In this document: positions 45,603-45,766 of the stretch, one piece after another | Numbering within the stretch: the first letter of the stretch is position 1 | How the letters are laid out: every line of letters begins with the position of its first letter | Assembly: GCA_937868485.1 (NCBI GenBank) | Contig: CALMML010000389.1 | Span: forward strand, 1 to 45,766 | Source: an uncultured Myxococcales bacterium | GTDB lineage: Bacteria > Myxococcota_A > Polyangia > Palsa-1104 > JAEUJZ01 | Length of the DNA: 45,766 nt | Direction of reading: 5' to 3' | Program-made: the position numbers and the translations under genes | Notes under the pieces: model-generated | The model's input: only the letters and a program-made list of their open reading frames with translations | Database searches by the model: none | What the model was told of the DNA's origin: nothing

Positions 45603-45766
45603 GTGGTGAAGTCTTCTGCACAGGATGTGGGTACGCTGTTTTCGCTGCACGGACCGATGGTGTTCCGTCGCGCGCTGCGGCTTATGGGTCGCAAAGAAGA
45701 TGCAGAGGAAGTGACGCAGGAAGTGTTTGTTCGGGTGATGCGAAGTGTGGCCCAGTTTGATGGACG
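45603..45766 (+). CDS. ECF-family RNA polymerase sigma factor (5' part)
   Basis: The window ends inside this gene. From GTG 45603 the frame reads VVKSSAQDVGTLFSLHG, then VFRRALRLMGRKEDAEEVTQ and EVFVRVMRSVAQFDG. This is sigma-70 region 2, with the helix that binds core polymerase (A-L-R-L-M-G...D-A-E-E-V-x-Q-E-V-F) and the start of the -10 recognition helix. AAGGGA lies about 15 bases upstream, so the exact start is uncertain; GTG 45606 is equally possible. A perfect TTGACA (45563-45568) is 35 bp upstream, but I see no good -10 partner. Whether an anti-sigma factor follows is not visible. Confidence 0.88.
   Translation, partial: MVKSSAQDVGTLFSLHGPMVFRRALRLMGRKEDAEEVTQEVFVRVMRSVAQFDG

Overview
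The window looks like chromosomal DNA of a myxobacterium-like member of the Myxococcota (former Deltaproteobacteria). The reasons are a high-GC coding style, Ser/Thr kinase remnants, a PilZ protein, many secreted lipoproteins, a subtilase carrying the Cys-rich C-G-[DN]-x-x-x-[CD] motifs common in myxobacterial surface proteins, a MoxR operon and a class II (B12-dependent) ribonucleotide reductase. This placement is inferred from gene content, not from a marker comparison.

Layout. 1-4465: an accessory islet. Pieces of a Ser/Thr kinase lie at both ends (a catalytic-loop fragment at 1-116 and an N-lobe at 4016-4465, same strand). Between them sit a complete tyrosine recombinase, a DUF2325 coiled-coil protein and a siderophore-interacting ferric reductase. 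The last two are divergent around a near-consensus Fur box and a perfect palindrome. 4508-11348: a tightly packed minus-strand operon, transcribed right to left: two uncharacterised Leu-rich proteins, a RavA-like MoxR ATPase, a molybdopterin oxidoreductase, a GST-fold protein and then the broken kinase. 11392-14803: exported proteins (subtilase with a PA insert; Tat lipoprotein of the intradiol dioxygenase family). 14901-16184: serS. 16362-24334: a plus-strand run of TIG lipoprotein, an M48-like protein that has lost its zinc ligands, a dynamin-like GTPase, glyoxalase II and a rifampicin-phosphotransferase-like enzyme. 24353-30901: PilZ, uvrC with extra segments, and nrdJ. 30937-31088: four copies of a 42-bp hairpin-containing tandem repeat between convergent genes. 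31134-40343: minus-strand genes for a hypothetical protein, polA, tRNA-Pro(GGG) with its own promoter and terminator, pcnB, pyk and an alpha-amylase lipoprotein. 40441-41963: an AraC regulator coupled to a peptidoglycan amidase. 41966-45346: a giant lipoprotein with six Ig-like (Big) domains and a 14 x 39-residue propeller-like array. 45603-end: the start of an ECF sigma factor.

How the genes may work together. The islet is an iron-responsive ferric-siderophore reduction module next to a recombinase. The MoxR operon probably couples an AAA+ chaperone to maturation or quality control of a client, for which the molybdoenzyme is the best in-operon candidate. The M48-like/dynamin pair is translationally coupled and may act at membranes. 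Replication and nucleotide metabolism (nrdJ, polA, uvrC), RNA processing (pcnB) and central carbon metabolism (pyk) make up the conserved backbone. The strongest leads for something new are the kinase/recombinase islet, the MoxR operon with two unknown partners, the pseudo-M48/dynamin pair and the 42-bp repeat.
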